DNA of 64,000 nucleotides from contig JAIVJZ010000002.1 in NCBI GenBank assembly GCA_020199775.1, positions 1 to 64,000 of the forward strand, given 5' to 3'. Under the pieces are notes generated by a model. It made no database searches and was not told where the DNA came from. It saw only the letters and a program-made list of their open reading frames with translations. This DNA is from Acidobacteriota bacterium. Its GTDB lineage: Bacteria; Acidobacteriota; Blastocatellia; Pyrinomonadales; Pyrinomonadaceae. Position 1 is the first letter of the stretch; each line of letters begins with the position of its first letter. Below are positions 51,957-60,282 of this stretch, one piece after another. Position numbers and translations under genes: made by a program.

Positions 51957-53345
51957 TCATGGCGCGGTCTGCCGCCATTCGAGCCTGCCGTCCACCCGCT
52001 GGCCGCCGATACGGACGTTTTCGAGTTTCAAGCCTTCGACGTTCTTGAGGACGAACGTGCGGTCGGCCTGCTTGATGTTGACGTTGCGCAGCGTCACGTC
52101 GCGCAGCGGCGCGGCGGCGGGCGCGTCGCCGTTGAAGACCGTGCCGGCGCGTTCGACCGTGAAGTTCTCGAAGACGATGTCGCGGTAAGTAGAAGGGTAA
52201 TTGCCGCCGAGTTGTCCGGGGTAATCGAGCTGGAACCAGAACAGGTTGTCGAATGCCTCCACCGTGAAGTTGCGCACGCGGATGTGCTCGACCGTGCCGC
52301 CGCGGTCGAGGTTGGCCTTGAAACGGATGGCTGACGCTCCCTTGCGCAGCACGTTGTCGGTGAAGTAGACGTGGCGGATGCCGCCGGACATTTCGCTTCC
52401 GAGCGCGATGCCGTCTTCGCCGCCCATGTCGTTGTGGCGGACGACGACGTGCTCGCTCGGGCGGCCGATCTCGCGGCCGTCGCGGTCGCGCCCGGACTTC
52501 ACCACCACCGAATCGTCACCGGTGCGGAACCAGCAGCGCTCGATCAATACATGACGGCTGGAATCCACGTCCACGCCATCGTTGTTGGCATGGTGACTCT
52601 CCACGCGGATGCGCCGCACGGTGGCGTGGTCTGTGTAGACGAGATGATTCACCCAGAACGGCGAGTTCAGCACCGTGTAGTCCTCCAGCAGCACGCGCTC
52701 GGCGCGGAAGAACTGGATGATGCTCGGTCGAAGGTGTGTGCCTTCGCCGAAGACGCGCCGGGCAACGGGCGTGCCGTCCGCGCCCATCTGGCGCAGGCGT
52801 TGGAAGTCTGGCTCCGCTTTGGGAATCCAAGTGAGGAACTCGCTCGCGGCGTTGCCGTCGATTGTGCCCTTGCCGGTGATGGCTACGTCGCGCACCTCGA
52901 AGGCGTAGATGAGCGGCGAGTAGCTGTAGACCTCAGTACCCTCCCAGCGCGTGAGCACGACCGGCAGGTAGTGGCGCGCCTCCGGGGCGAAGAGCAGGGT
53001 AGCCCCCTCCGAGAGGTGGAGGTTGATGCGGTTCGCCAGATGGACGGGGCCGCGGCTCAGCCATTTTCCCGGCGGGATGATAACGCGTCCGCCGCCTTCC
53101 GCGCCCGCTTTCTTAATCGCGGCCATGATGGCGGGTCGCGCGTCGTCCGTGCCGCCGGGTCGAGCGCCAAAGTCGGTGATACGGTAGTCGCGGCCGGGAA
53201 TCACCGGCAGACGGATGGATCGCACGACTTCCTCGGCGCGAGTCCAGTCGTCGGCCAACTGCGCGAGGGCAGAATGTGCGCCGCCCAAAGCGAGCACGAC
53301 GGCCAGTAAGCGGACGATAAACGTGAACATTCGGGTTCGGTTCAT
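51957..53345 (-). CDS. Second secreted GH28 polygalacturonase
   Basis: The 462 residues have a Sec signal peptide (1-28) and the GH28 beta-helix. Catalytic blocks are ANNDGVDVDSS, RTGDDSVVVKSGRD, GGEDGIALGSE and RFKANLDRGG. The usual G-H-G block reads GGEDG, so the conserved His is replaced near that position, while the three Asp and the RxK-like RFK site remain. It may therefore act on a different uronan linkage, such as rhamnogalacturonan. It follows the alpha/beta hydrolase gene by 24 nt in a two-gene leftward unit and has a strong AGGAG ribosome binding site. It is clearly a paralogue of the 44737-46182 protein but has a Sec signal. Confidence 0.9.
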   Translation of the reverse strand: MNRTRMFTFIVRLLAVVLALGGAHSALAQLADDWTRAEEVVRSIRLPVIPGRDYRITDFGARPGGTDDARPAIMAAIKKAGAEGGGRVIIPPGKWLSRGPVHLANRINLHLSEGATLLFAPEARHYLPVVLTRWEGTEVYSYSPLIYAFEVRDVAITGKGTIDGNAASEFLTWIPKAEPDFQRLRQMGADGTPVARRVFGEGTHLRPSIIQFFRAERVLLEDYTVLNSPFWVNHLVYTDHATVRRIRVESHHANNDGVDVDSSRHVLIERCWFRTGDDSVVVKSGRDRDGREIGRPSEHVVVRHNDMGGEDGIALGSEMSGGIRHVYFTDNVLRKGASAIRFKANLDRGGTVEHIRVRNFTVEAFDNLFWFQLDYPGQLGGNYPSTYRDIVFENFTVERAGTVFNGDAPAAAPLRDVTLRNVNIKQADRTFVLKNVEGLKLENVRIGGQRVDGRLEWRQTAP

Positions 53346-53369
53346 GTCGTGACTCCTGAGGCGGGTGAA

Positions 53370-54413
53370 TCAGCCGCCCGCGATGAAATCCAGCAGGGCT
53401 CGGGCGTACTTCGGGAACGAATCAACCTGCGGCAGGTGCCCCGCCTCCGCTATCTCAACCAGACGCGCGCCGGGGATGCGCCGCGCGGCTGACTTACCCA
53501 GCGAAGGGTAATTGCCCATCGTCGCGGCGACATCCTTCGGCACCCTGTCCTTGCCGATGGCCGTTCGGTCGCGCTGCCCGATGATGAGCAGGGTCGGAAC
53601 CTTCAGCCGCTCGAACTCGTAGACGACCGGCTGCGTGAAGATCATGTCCGAGGTGAGCGCAGCGTTCCAAGCCACGCGCCGGTACTCCGGGTGGCGCGTC
53701 CAGCCGGAGAGAATCTCTGTCAGCACATCGAACTCCGGCCTCCACTCCCCGCCGAAGTAGTTCACCCTCTGATACTCCTTGATCGATTCGGGCGTAGCGC
53801 GCAACTCCTGCGCGAAGTTCTCCTCGACCGTGCGGTAGGGCGCAACCAGCTTCCAGTCCTCAAGGCCGATGGGATTGACGAGCGCGAGTCGCTCGACCCT
53901 GCCCGGGTACATTAGCGCCATCCTCGCCGCCAGCATCCCGCCCATCGAGTGACCGACGAGCGTGAACTTTTCGACGCGGAGCGAGTCGAGCAGCGAACGC
54001 GTGTTGGCGGCCAACGCCTGGAAGCTGAACTGGTAAGAGGCGGGCTTCGATGATTTGCCGAAGCCGATTTGGTCGGGCGCGACGACGCGGTAGCCTTCGG
54101 CCACGAGCGCCTTGATGGTCGAAGCCCAGTAGGCGCCCGAGAAGTTCTTCCCGTGCAGGAGCACGACGGTGCGTCCGTTGGGCTTTGTGGCCGCGACATC
54201 CATGTAGGCCATGCGCAGCCGTTGGCCCTGCGTGTCGAACTCGGAGAAGCTGACGGGGTAGGGATACTTGTAGTTGTTCAACTCCGGGTCCAGCGCCGGC
54301 ATCGCCGCCCGTCCCTGCGCTGCTGATTCAGACCCATGACCCTGACCCGCCGCCGTCAGCGCCGCGAGCGTCACGACGAACGACATAACCAACAGGTAGA
54401 CACTTTTCCTCAC
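53370..54413 (-). CDS. Secreted alpha/beta hydrolase
   Basis: The 347 residues show a signal peptide (about 1-23) and an alpha/beta-hydrolase core: VVLLHGKNFSG for the oxyanion hole, PDQIGFGKSSKP, nucleophile elbow GHSMGG, an acid in LLIIGQRDRTA and His in AEAGHLPQ. The natural substrate is unknown. Linked to a GH28 gene, it may be an esterase for ferulate, acetyl or methyl groups on pectin. Equally it could be a general esterase. It starts with GTG at 54411-54413 after AAGGGGG. It is the first gene of the leftward unit. Confidence 0.85.
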   Translation of the reverse strand: MRKSVYLLVMSFVVTLAALTAAGQGHGSESAAQGRAAMPALDPELNNYKYPYPVSFSEFDTQGQRLRMAYMDVAATKPNGRTVVLLHGKNFSGAYWASTIKALVAEGYRVVAPDQIGFGKSSKPASYQFSFQALAANTRSLLDSLRVEKFTLVGHSMGGMLAARMALMYPGRVERLALVNPIGLEDWKLVAPYRTVEENFAQELRATPESIKEYQRVNYFGGEWRPEFDVLTEILSGWTRHPEYRRVAWNAALTSDMIFTQPVVYEFERLKVPTLLIIGQRDRTAIGKDRVPKDVAATMGNYPSLGKSAARRIPGARLVEIAEAGHLPQVDSFPKYARALLDFIAGG

Positions 54414-54835
54414 CCGAACCCCCTTGCACTTATATAGAGTGTGTGGCGTGAAGCATAACTGATACGAGAATCGATTTGCCAGCAGGGGCGATATAGACCT
54501 TCTTGCCCATCCCGCAATCTTACATAATTAGTCTTTCAATAAGGGTCGCAAAGGGGCCTTGTCGCTTAATATAATTCGTGGCGAGACAGTAGTCTGCCTA
54601 TATATGCTATTTGCACCGGAATTGTTTAGACGTGATTTGGGCGTGAACAAAGGTCAGAACCATCATTGGTATGAGAAAAGTAAACAGGCGCGTTTCATGA
54701 GATGCCTCCCCGTTTGATTGTGGGGAGAATTGTGTCGGTCTTATCCGCTATCAGGCCGTAATAGGCTCATACAGGCGCAAAAGTTGTGGGCTGCGATCCG
54801 CGGTAAATGTCAATGGATGTATGTACGCCGCAACA
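54414..54835. other. Spacer at the right edge of the pectin locus
   Basis: AT-richer sequence with no gene. It should contain the promoter of the hydrolase-GH28 unit. A half-site TTGGTATGA occurs at 54667-54675. Plus-strand frames starting at 54807 and 54821 run over the tRNA-like fragment and antisense to the transposase and are not real. Confidence 0.45.
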
Positions 54836-54901
54836 GGCGCACTACCTGAGCGGAGGATTCATAACCCCAAGGTCGGGAGTTCAAGTCTCCCCCCGCTACC
54901 A
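54836..54901 (+). pseudogene. Degenerate tRNA-Met(CAT)-like fragment
   Basis: The 3' part looks like a tRNA: a TTCATAA anticodon loop (CAT at 54860-54862), a T-arm GGGAG-TTCAAGT-CTCCC and an end CCGCTACCA. The anticodon stem pairs poorly (GAGGA against CCCCA), the acceptor is one base short and the 5' half does not pair with it. A working tRNA is unlikely. It may be the scar of an integration at a tRNA 3' end. Confidence 0.45.
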
Positions 54902-54908
54902 TCTACTT

Positions 54909-55806
54909 TCAAGCACTTACGACCCGAAGCCTCACCTGCCCCGCATCGCTTGTTCCAATTTTGTTCCACCCCGAAGGGTCAGCTCGCGACAGCCTTCTCA
55001 GCATCAGCCGAACCATCGCGGCGTAAATAAACGCTTCGCTGCTTTCTGTCAAGAACTCATAATCTTTACTCATCCGACGGTGGCGTCCGAGGCAGGCGAA
55101 GGTGCGCTCGACCACCCATCGGCGTGGCAGCGTCGTCCACGCAGGCATCGGCGGAGGTTCGACATCTACGGGGTAGCGCCCCCACTTCGACGGTCGTTTG
55201 ACGATCTCTACTGTCCAGCCCATCTGCTCTTTGATCCACTCGACGACCTTGCCCCGGTAGCCCATGTCAGCCCACAGGCGCTGCAAGCGTGGGAATGCGT
55301 CGGCTAACCTTCCGAGCAGTAACTGCGCGCCGTCGCGGTCGCTGATGTCCGCCGCATGGACATGCGCTTTGAGCAGTAAACCAAGCGTATCTACGAGGAT
55401 GTGACGCTTGCGCCCGCCGACCTTCTTCGCTCCGTCATAGCCCGCGCACGCCGCCGCGCTCGGTCGTTTTCACTGACTGTGAGTCGATAATGCAGGCGGA
55501 AGGCTGCGCTTCCCGTCCGCTCAATATGCGCAGGCGCGCACGCAGCACCGCATGAATCCGCTCCCACAACCCTGTCATGCGCCACGCTCGCTGGTAATGA
55601 TAGACGGTCTGCCACTTCGGGAACTCGTGCGGCAGCAGTCGCCAAGCACAACCACCGCGCAAGATGTAGAAGATGGCGTTCGAGACCTCGCGCATGTCGT
55701 ACTTGCGCGGGCGTCCACCGGGCACAGCCGCGGGGATGAAGGGTGCGAGCAGTGTCCGCTCAGCATCAGTCAAATCACTGGAGCAAGTTTTGCGGTTCAT
55801 TCGCAA
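54909..55806 (-). pseudogene. IS5-family (IS427-type) transposase, frameshifted
   Basis: The N-terminal 120 residues (from 55806) read DLTDAERTLLAPFIPAAVPG, NAIFYILRGGCAWRLLPHEF and [17 protein letters not shown], then stop. Shifting by one base at the GGG run near 55440-55443 gives [20 protein letters not shown] and continues to [27 protein letters not shown] and [14 protein letters not shown]. All parts of a DDE transposase are there in two frames. IS427-group elements can join two frames by programmed frameshifting, so this may be natural or decay. The C-terminus runs on about 20 unrelated residues, so the left end of the element is probably lost. Confidence 0.8.
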
Positions 55807-56105
55807 AGCTTACTAAATTGGGCTTTTCAGACACCCTCTAGGATGGTAGAGAAGAACGGATTATAACTGAAAGGTGGTTTTTGCAACACAGCCGGATGAC
55901 TCACCGCGATGGCAATTGTGTGACTTGAAAAGCGTAATGAGTAGCGGTTACACCACGTTGGACGAAGCGGTAGTGCTGAAGCGAAGCTGTTAGTCTTCAT
56001 CAGATGAGCAGTTTTGGGTTTCACCGCCGGGCAGCTTCTGAGTAGTATCAAAGAGAACATGACTAAAGACCTACGTCTATCGGATGACTCCCACATTAGA
56101 TTGGC
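55807..56105. other. Spacer between the IS remnant and the ABC binding protein gene
   Basis: It contains the IS end and then about 260 nt with no gene or clear promoter. Confidence 0.45.
55823..55839 (-). repeat. Outer end (terminal repeat) of the IS5-type element
   Basis: On the minus strand AGAGGGTGTCTGAAAAG, then CCC, resembles the terminal repeats of this IS group. It lies about 20 nt before the transposase start. I find no matching copy near 54800-55000. Confidence 0.5.
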
Positions 56106-57806
56106 ATGATGATTAAAGCAAAAAGTGTTTCCATCACCCTCTTCTGCGTTCTAATAATTTTTTCGGTTTCGGGGCTGGCCGACGCGCCCCGGTATGGAGG
56201 CAGCGTCGTCGTCGCGGTTTCGGCAGACCCCGGTGGCTTGAACCCTGCGGTGACGACTCAGGGCGGCGTGCATCTCATCTGCGGCTCGATCTTCAGCGGA
56301 CTCGTCGCGCATGACTTCAACTTGAATCCCGTGCCCGATCTGGCCGAACGGTGGGAAGTATCTCCTGACGGCAGGACGTACACATTTCACCTCGCGCCCG
56401 CCGCGGAGTTTCACGACGGAGTGCCGCTCACATCCGAAGACGTGCGTTTCACTTTCGAGCAACTGCTGTTGAAGTACCACTCGCGCGCGCGCACTTCGAT
56501 AGGCGATAACCTGCGCCGCATCAATACGCCCGACGCACAGACAGTCGTCTTCGAGTTCGACAGGCCTTACGTCGCTTTCCTGCAACTGGTGGACGTGACC
56601 AACGCGCCCGTGATGCCGAAGCACTTGTACGAGGGGACAGACCCGCTCACGAATCCGCACAACACGAGCCCCGTCGGGAGCGGGCCTTTCAAATTTCAGG
56701 AGTGGGTGAAGGGCGATCACCTCACACTTTTGAGGAACGAGAAGTATTTCAAGCCGGGCAAACCCTATCTGGATCGCGTCGTGTACAAAGTGATGCCGAG
56801 CGGGGCGATGGCGGCCATCGCGTTCGAGGGAGGGGAAGTGGATTATTTCCTGAACCCTTCGCCGCTTGACGTGGCCCGTCTCAATAAGCTGGACGGTGTC
56901 GTCCTCACGGACAAGGGGCGTGAAGGATATGCGACGGTCGAAACGCTGATCCCTAATCTCACACGCGCTCCCCTCTCCGACTTCCGCGTGAGGCGGGCGA
57001 TAGCGCACGCGATTGATAAGAACTTTTTGGTCGAGAAGCTGCTCTTCGGGATGGGCGCGCCCGCCACGGGGCCGATCTCGCGCATGCTCGCGTGGGCTTA
57101 CAACCCGAACGTGGACAAGTACGAGAAGAACATCGCTCTGTCAAACCAACTGCTCGACGAGGCCGGGCACGCGCGCGGGCCGGAGGGCGTGCGCTTCCGT
57201 TTGAAGTTTGTCCACGCGTCTTCATACGCGAAGGTGGCCGAGGCCGTGCGCGATCAATTGAGGGAAGTCGGCATCGCGGTTGACCTGCAACAGATGGAGT
57301 TCGGCGCGGCGGTTGACGCCGTCTTCATCAAGAAGAACTTCGATCTGGCATTCGCCTCGTACGAGAACGGCCCCGACCCGGACATCGGCGTCAAGCGCAC
57401 CATCGTCTCATCGAACATCGCGCCCGTCCCGTTCTCCAACGGCGCGAGCTACCGCAACGCGAGAGTTGACGAACTGTTCGCGCTCGCGGCGTCCGAGCCG
57501 GACAAGGGGAAGCGCGCCGCTTACTATTTCGAGGCGCAGGATATTCTCGTCAAAGACGTAGCCTATTTCTGGCTGTACGAGCCGAAATCTTCTTCCGCCT
57601 ACCGCAGCGGATTGCAGGGGATGTATGCGTGGAGCGCGAAATCGAACATCTACTTCGCGCAGGACGCATGGTGGGCTGACGGCGGGCGTTCGACGGGCGC
57701 AGGCTCGGCGACGCGACGGGGGCTTTACTTGCTTCTATCCCTCGTCGCCCTCGTCGCTCTCGGCGTCATTGCGTTTTCAATCAATCGAAGCAGGCGGAGA
57801 AGTTGA
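56106..57806 (+). CDS. Peptide/nickel-type ABC substrate-binding protein with C-terminal membrane anchor
   Basis: The 566-residue protein belongs to the SBP_bac_5 family (DppA, OppA, NikA). It has a signal peptide (about 1-25), GGSVVVAVSADPGGLNPAVT, the family signature region LAERWEVSPDGRTYTFHL, and SPVGSGPFKFQEWVKGDHLTL. After the usual end (about 525) it has a transmembrane helix LYLLLSLVALVALGVIAF and a basic tail SINRSRRRS. Binding proteins are normally free or lipid-anchored, so this tail anchor is unusual. It converges with the permease genes, 3 nt between stops, so is expressed separately. Its ligand could be peptides or a nickel chelate; the hydrogenase maturation genes nearby make nickel attractive, but this is inference. 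Confidence 0.9.
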   Translation: MMIKAKSVSITLFCVLIIFSVSGLADAPRYGGSVVVAVSADPGGLNPAVTTQGGVHLICGSIFSGLVAHDFNLNPVPDLAERWEVSPDGRTYTFHLAPAAEFHDGVPLTSEDVRFTFEQLLLKYHSRARTSIGDNLRRINTPDAQTVVFEFDRPYVAFLQLVDVTNAPVMPKHLYEGTDPLTNPHNTSPVGSGPFKFQEWVKGDHLTLLRNEKYFKPGKPYLDRVVYKVMPSGAMAAIAFEGGEVDYFLNPSPLDVARLNKLDGVVLTDKGREGYATVETLIPNLTRAPLSDFRVRRAIAHAIDKNFLVEKLLFGMGAPATGPISRMLAWAYNPNVDKYEKNIALSNQLLDEAGHARGPEGVRFRLKFVHASSYAKVAEAVRDQLREVGIAVDLQQMEFGAAVDAVFIKKNFDLAFASYENGPDPDIGVKRTIVSSNIAPVPFSNGASYRNARVDELFALAASEPDKGKRAAYYFEAQDILVKDVAYFWLYEPKSSSAYRSGLQGMYAWSAKSNIYFAQDAWWADGGRSTGAGSATRRGLYLLLSLVALVALGVIAFSINRSRRRS

Positions 57807-57809
57807 GCT

Positions 57810-58712
57810 TCAGGCGGGTTTGTCGAGATAGTCGATCCGTGATTTGGGATCGAGCGCATGGTTGAGCGCGTCGCCGACCGCGTTGAGGGCGAAGACGAGC
57901 AGGGAGACGGCGAGCGTCGGGAAGAAGATCGTCCACCACGCGTCGCGGATGAAGTGCTGGCCGTTGTGGAGCATGTAGCCCCAACTGATGTGGTTGGCGT
58001 CACCGAGCCCGATGAAACTCAGTCCCGCCTCGATGAGAATGACCCCGCCGATCATTAGCGTGAAATTCGTGACGATAAGCGGAAGCGCGTTCGGCAGGAT
58101 GTCGTGAAAGACAATCCGCGCGGGACTCGCGCCCATTGCGCGCGCGGCCTCGATAAAGCTCCTCTCCCTGATGGACAAGACTTCCGCCCGGACGAGTCGC
58201 GCCGTTGTCGGCCAGTAAGTGGCCGTCAGCACGGCGATCATGGTGAAGAGGGTCGAACCGAACAACGCGGCGATGACCAGCGCCAGAAAGAATCTCGGCG
58301 GGACGAGAAATAGCTCCGTGAGGCGCATCAGCAAGTCGTCGAGGAAGCCGCCCGCATAACCGGCTGTGAGGCCGACCGCGACGCCGACCATCCCGCTTAA
58401 CAAAGCGACGGTGACGCCGATGAAGACTGAAGTTCGCGCGCCCCGGACGACCCCGCTGAAAACGTCTCTGCCGAGGTCGTCCGTGCCGAATAGAGCCTCG
58501 AAAGAGGGAGGCTGAAACGTGGCGTCGGACATCTTCCGCGGGTCGCGCGGCGCAACCTGTTCGGCGAAGACGGCCACGAAGAGAAAGATCGCCAGCAAGC
58601 AGAGGCCGACCAGCGCTGTCCGGTTTTGCTTGAAACTGCGCCAGGTGTCCCAGCGCTCCTTCGCCGCCGCCGCGCTCTCATTGATCCCGTCTTGTTTCAT
58701 GGTCGCTGTCAT
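57810..58712 (-). CDS. ABC transporter permease, DppC/NikC type
   Basis: About 300 residues with six membrane segments. The start is the ATG at 58710-58712 overlapping the TGA of the upstream permease (TGATG), fixing translational coupling. The family motif EAARAMGASPARIVFHDILP (EAA loop, contact to the ATPase) and the end LTLMIGGVILIEAGLSFIGLG are clear. It forms the second half of a pore with the preceding gene. No ATPase gene is in the window, so ATP-binding subunits must come from elsewhere. Longer starts would extend into the upstream gene. Confidence 0.92.
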   Translation of the reverse strand: MTATMKQDGINESAAAAKERWDTWRSFKQNRTALVGLCLLAIFLFVAVFAEQVAPRDPRKMSDATFQPPSFEALFGTDDLGRDVFSGVVRGARTSVFIGVTVALLSGMVGVAVGLTAGYAGGFLDDLLMRLTELFLVPPRFFLALVIAALFGSTLFTMIAVLTATYWPTTARLVRAEVLSIRERSFIEAARAMGASPARIVFHDILPNALPLIVTNFTLMIGGVILIEAGLSFIGLGDANHISWGYMLHNGQHFIRDAWWTIFFPTLAVSLLVFALNAVGDALNHALDPKSRIDYLDKPA

Positions 58713-59704
58713 CAATACTTGATGCGCGGGTCGAGCGCCGCGTAAGTCAGATCGGTGATGAAATTCACGATGACGACGCTCATCGAGATGAGCAGAAAAA
58801 GTCCCATCAAGACCGGGTAATCCCGCATCGCCAGCGAGTCGATCATCAGCCTGCCAAGCCCCGGCCACGCGAACACAGTCTCGATAAACACCGCCCCGCC
58901 GATCAGCATCCCGAAATCGCTTCCGATGACGGTGACGACCGGCAGCAGCGCGTTTCTCAGGGCGTGGCCGTAAATCACGCGCCCCTCGCCGACGCCTTTC
59001 GCGCGCGCCGTGGTGATAAAGTTTTCGCCGAGCACATTCAACATCGCGGTGCGCGTCAGGCGCATCACCTGCGCGAAATAGACGATGGCGAGCGTTGTCA
59101 CCGGCAAAACCATGTGACTGAGCACGTCGAGCCCGTAACCGAGTCCCGACAATTCCCGGCTGGCGGTAGACATGTTCTGCGCGGGGAAGACGCCGAGGTA
59201 GAGGGCGAAGACGATGAGCAGCAAGTGACCGACGGAGAAGGAAGGCATTGAGAAGCCGAGCATCGCGAAAAAATTGATCGCGCGATCCGTGAGAGAGTTC
59301 GCCCGGCGCGCGGCCTCGACTCCGAGCGCCACACCGGCGACGGATGAAATAAACACGGCACTGAGCATCAGCAGGAGCGTCGGGGGGACGCGCTCGAAGA
59401 TGACGGCGATGACGGGCTGCTGGTAGCCGAGCGAGTAACCGAAGTCGCCGCGCGCCACACTCGACAGGTAAATCCAGAGTTGCGTCGCGAGCGGTCGGTC
59501 GAGGCCGAACTTGGCGCGGATGAACTCGTAGTATTTCTCGTCGCCGCTCTGCCCGGCGAGAACGTGCGCCGGGTCGCCGGGCGCGAGGTGAATCAAAAGA
59601 AAGTTGAGGCAGATCAGGATGAAAATGAGGAAGATTGCCTGGACGGCGCGCCTGAGGAAAAATCTGCCGGAGGAGCGAGATAGTAACTGTCGCCGAAGTT
59701 TCAT
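58712..59704 (-). CDS. ABC transporter permease, DppB/NikB type
   Basis: The 330-residue membrane protein has the N-terminal helix plus signature LAPGDPAHVLAG and the EAA-like loop TARAKGVGEGRVIYGHALRN, then a typical end GGAVFIETVFAWPGLGRLM and MRDYPVLMG. It overlaps the hydrogenase protease stop by 4 nt (ATGA), so it belongs to one leftward operon protease-dppB-dppC. That linkage to a nickel-enzyme maturation gene is the best hint that the system handles nickel. Confidence 0.93.
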   Translation of the reverse strand: MKLRRQLLSRSSGRFFLRRAVQAIFLIFILICLNFLLIHLAPGDPAHVLAGQSGDEKYYEFIRAKFGLDRPLATQLWIYLSSVARGDFGYSLGYQQPVIAVIFERVPPTLLLMLSAVFISSVAGVALGVEAARRANSLTDRAINFFAMLGFSMPSFSVGHLLLIVFALYLGVFPAQNMSTASRELSGLGYGLDVLSHMVLPVTTLAIVYFAQVMRLTRTAMLNVLGENFITTARAKGVGEGRVIYGHALRNALLPVVTVIGSDFGMLIGGAVFIETVFAWPGLGRLMIDSLAMRDYPVLMGLFLLISMSVVIVNFITDLTYAALDPRIKY

Positions 59705-60204
59705 GTAATCCGTTGCAGGTTCAGTGTGTCAATTAACGCTTCAATTCGGTTGAGGGCGACTCCGACCGCGGCTCTCACCTCGTCGCTCAACTCCGCGCCT
59801 AGTTCGTCATAGCCTGCCGGTTGGCAACCGACGACATATACTCGCGGGGGTAACACCCCCAGCGCTTTCGCCAACACCAAAACCTGTGAGGGCTCCGTGT
59901 AGTGAGCGTCGGCGAGCGTTGCGTGAAGCGCAGCAGGGGCCATGGTCGCGGGGTCTATAATGTCAGGCTCGATGAGATAAATTGTGCCGGGCGCGCCGCC
60001 CCTCTCGACTGCGTCCGCGACGATGAGAGCGTCGTAGCCGTCCATCAACTCCTGCACGAGCGGGATGCCCGCGATCCCCCCCTCGAACACCGTCACCCCG
60101 TGGGGAAGATTATTCCTCCGTCCGAGGGCCTGTGCGACCTCGACGCCGAAGCCGTCGTCACCCCTGAGGACGTTTCCGACACCGGCAATCAGAATTCTTA
60201 TCAC
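59701..60204 (-). CDS. Hydrogenase maturation protease (M52, HyaD/HybD/HycI family)
   Basis: This endopeptidase removes the C-terminal tail of the [NiFe]-hydrogenase large subunit after nickel insertion. The roughly 168 residues show the family start IRILIAGVGNVLRGDDGFGV, whose acidic residue binds nickel, the DAVERGG region with a second Asp, and LHATLADAHYTEP with His, then VYVVGCQPAGYDELGAELS. I place the start at the GTG at 60202-60204, because the family begins there; a start at 60312 would overlap the divergent hypF gene. It leads the operon with dppB and dppC. No hydrogenase structural gene is in the window. Confidence 0.88.
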   Translation of the reverse strand: MIRILIAGVGNVLRGDDGFGVEVAQALGRRNNLPHGVTVFEGGIAGIPLVQELMDGYDALIVADAVERGGAPGTIYLIEPDIIDPATMAPAALHATLADAHYTEPSQVLVLAKALGVLPPRVYVVGCQPAGYDELGAELSDEVRAAVGVALNRIEALIDTLNLQRIT

Positions 60205-60282
60205 GGGTGCGGATTGTAGAATGCCGGTAGCGGATTTACAATTCGCACTCTTTAATAATCCACCATCGGCTCCGCTTGTTCG

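Noticed and set aside
54836..54901. Functional tRNA-Met
   Set aside because: The anticodon and acceptor stems do not pair properly, so I list it only as a fragment.
58713..58868. Longer start for the DppC-like permease
   Set aside because: It would run 156 nt into dppB in another frame with a sequence that is not membrane-like; the TGATG overlap marks the true start.
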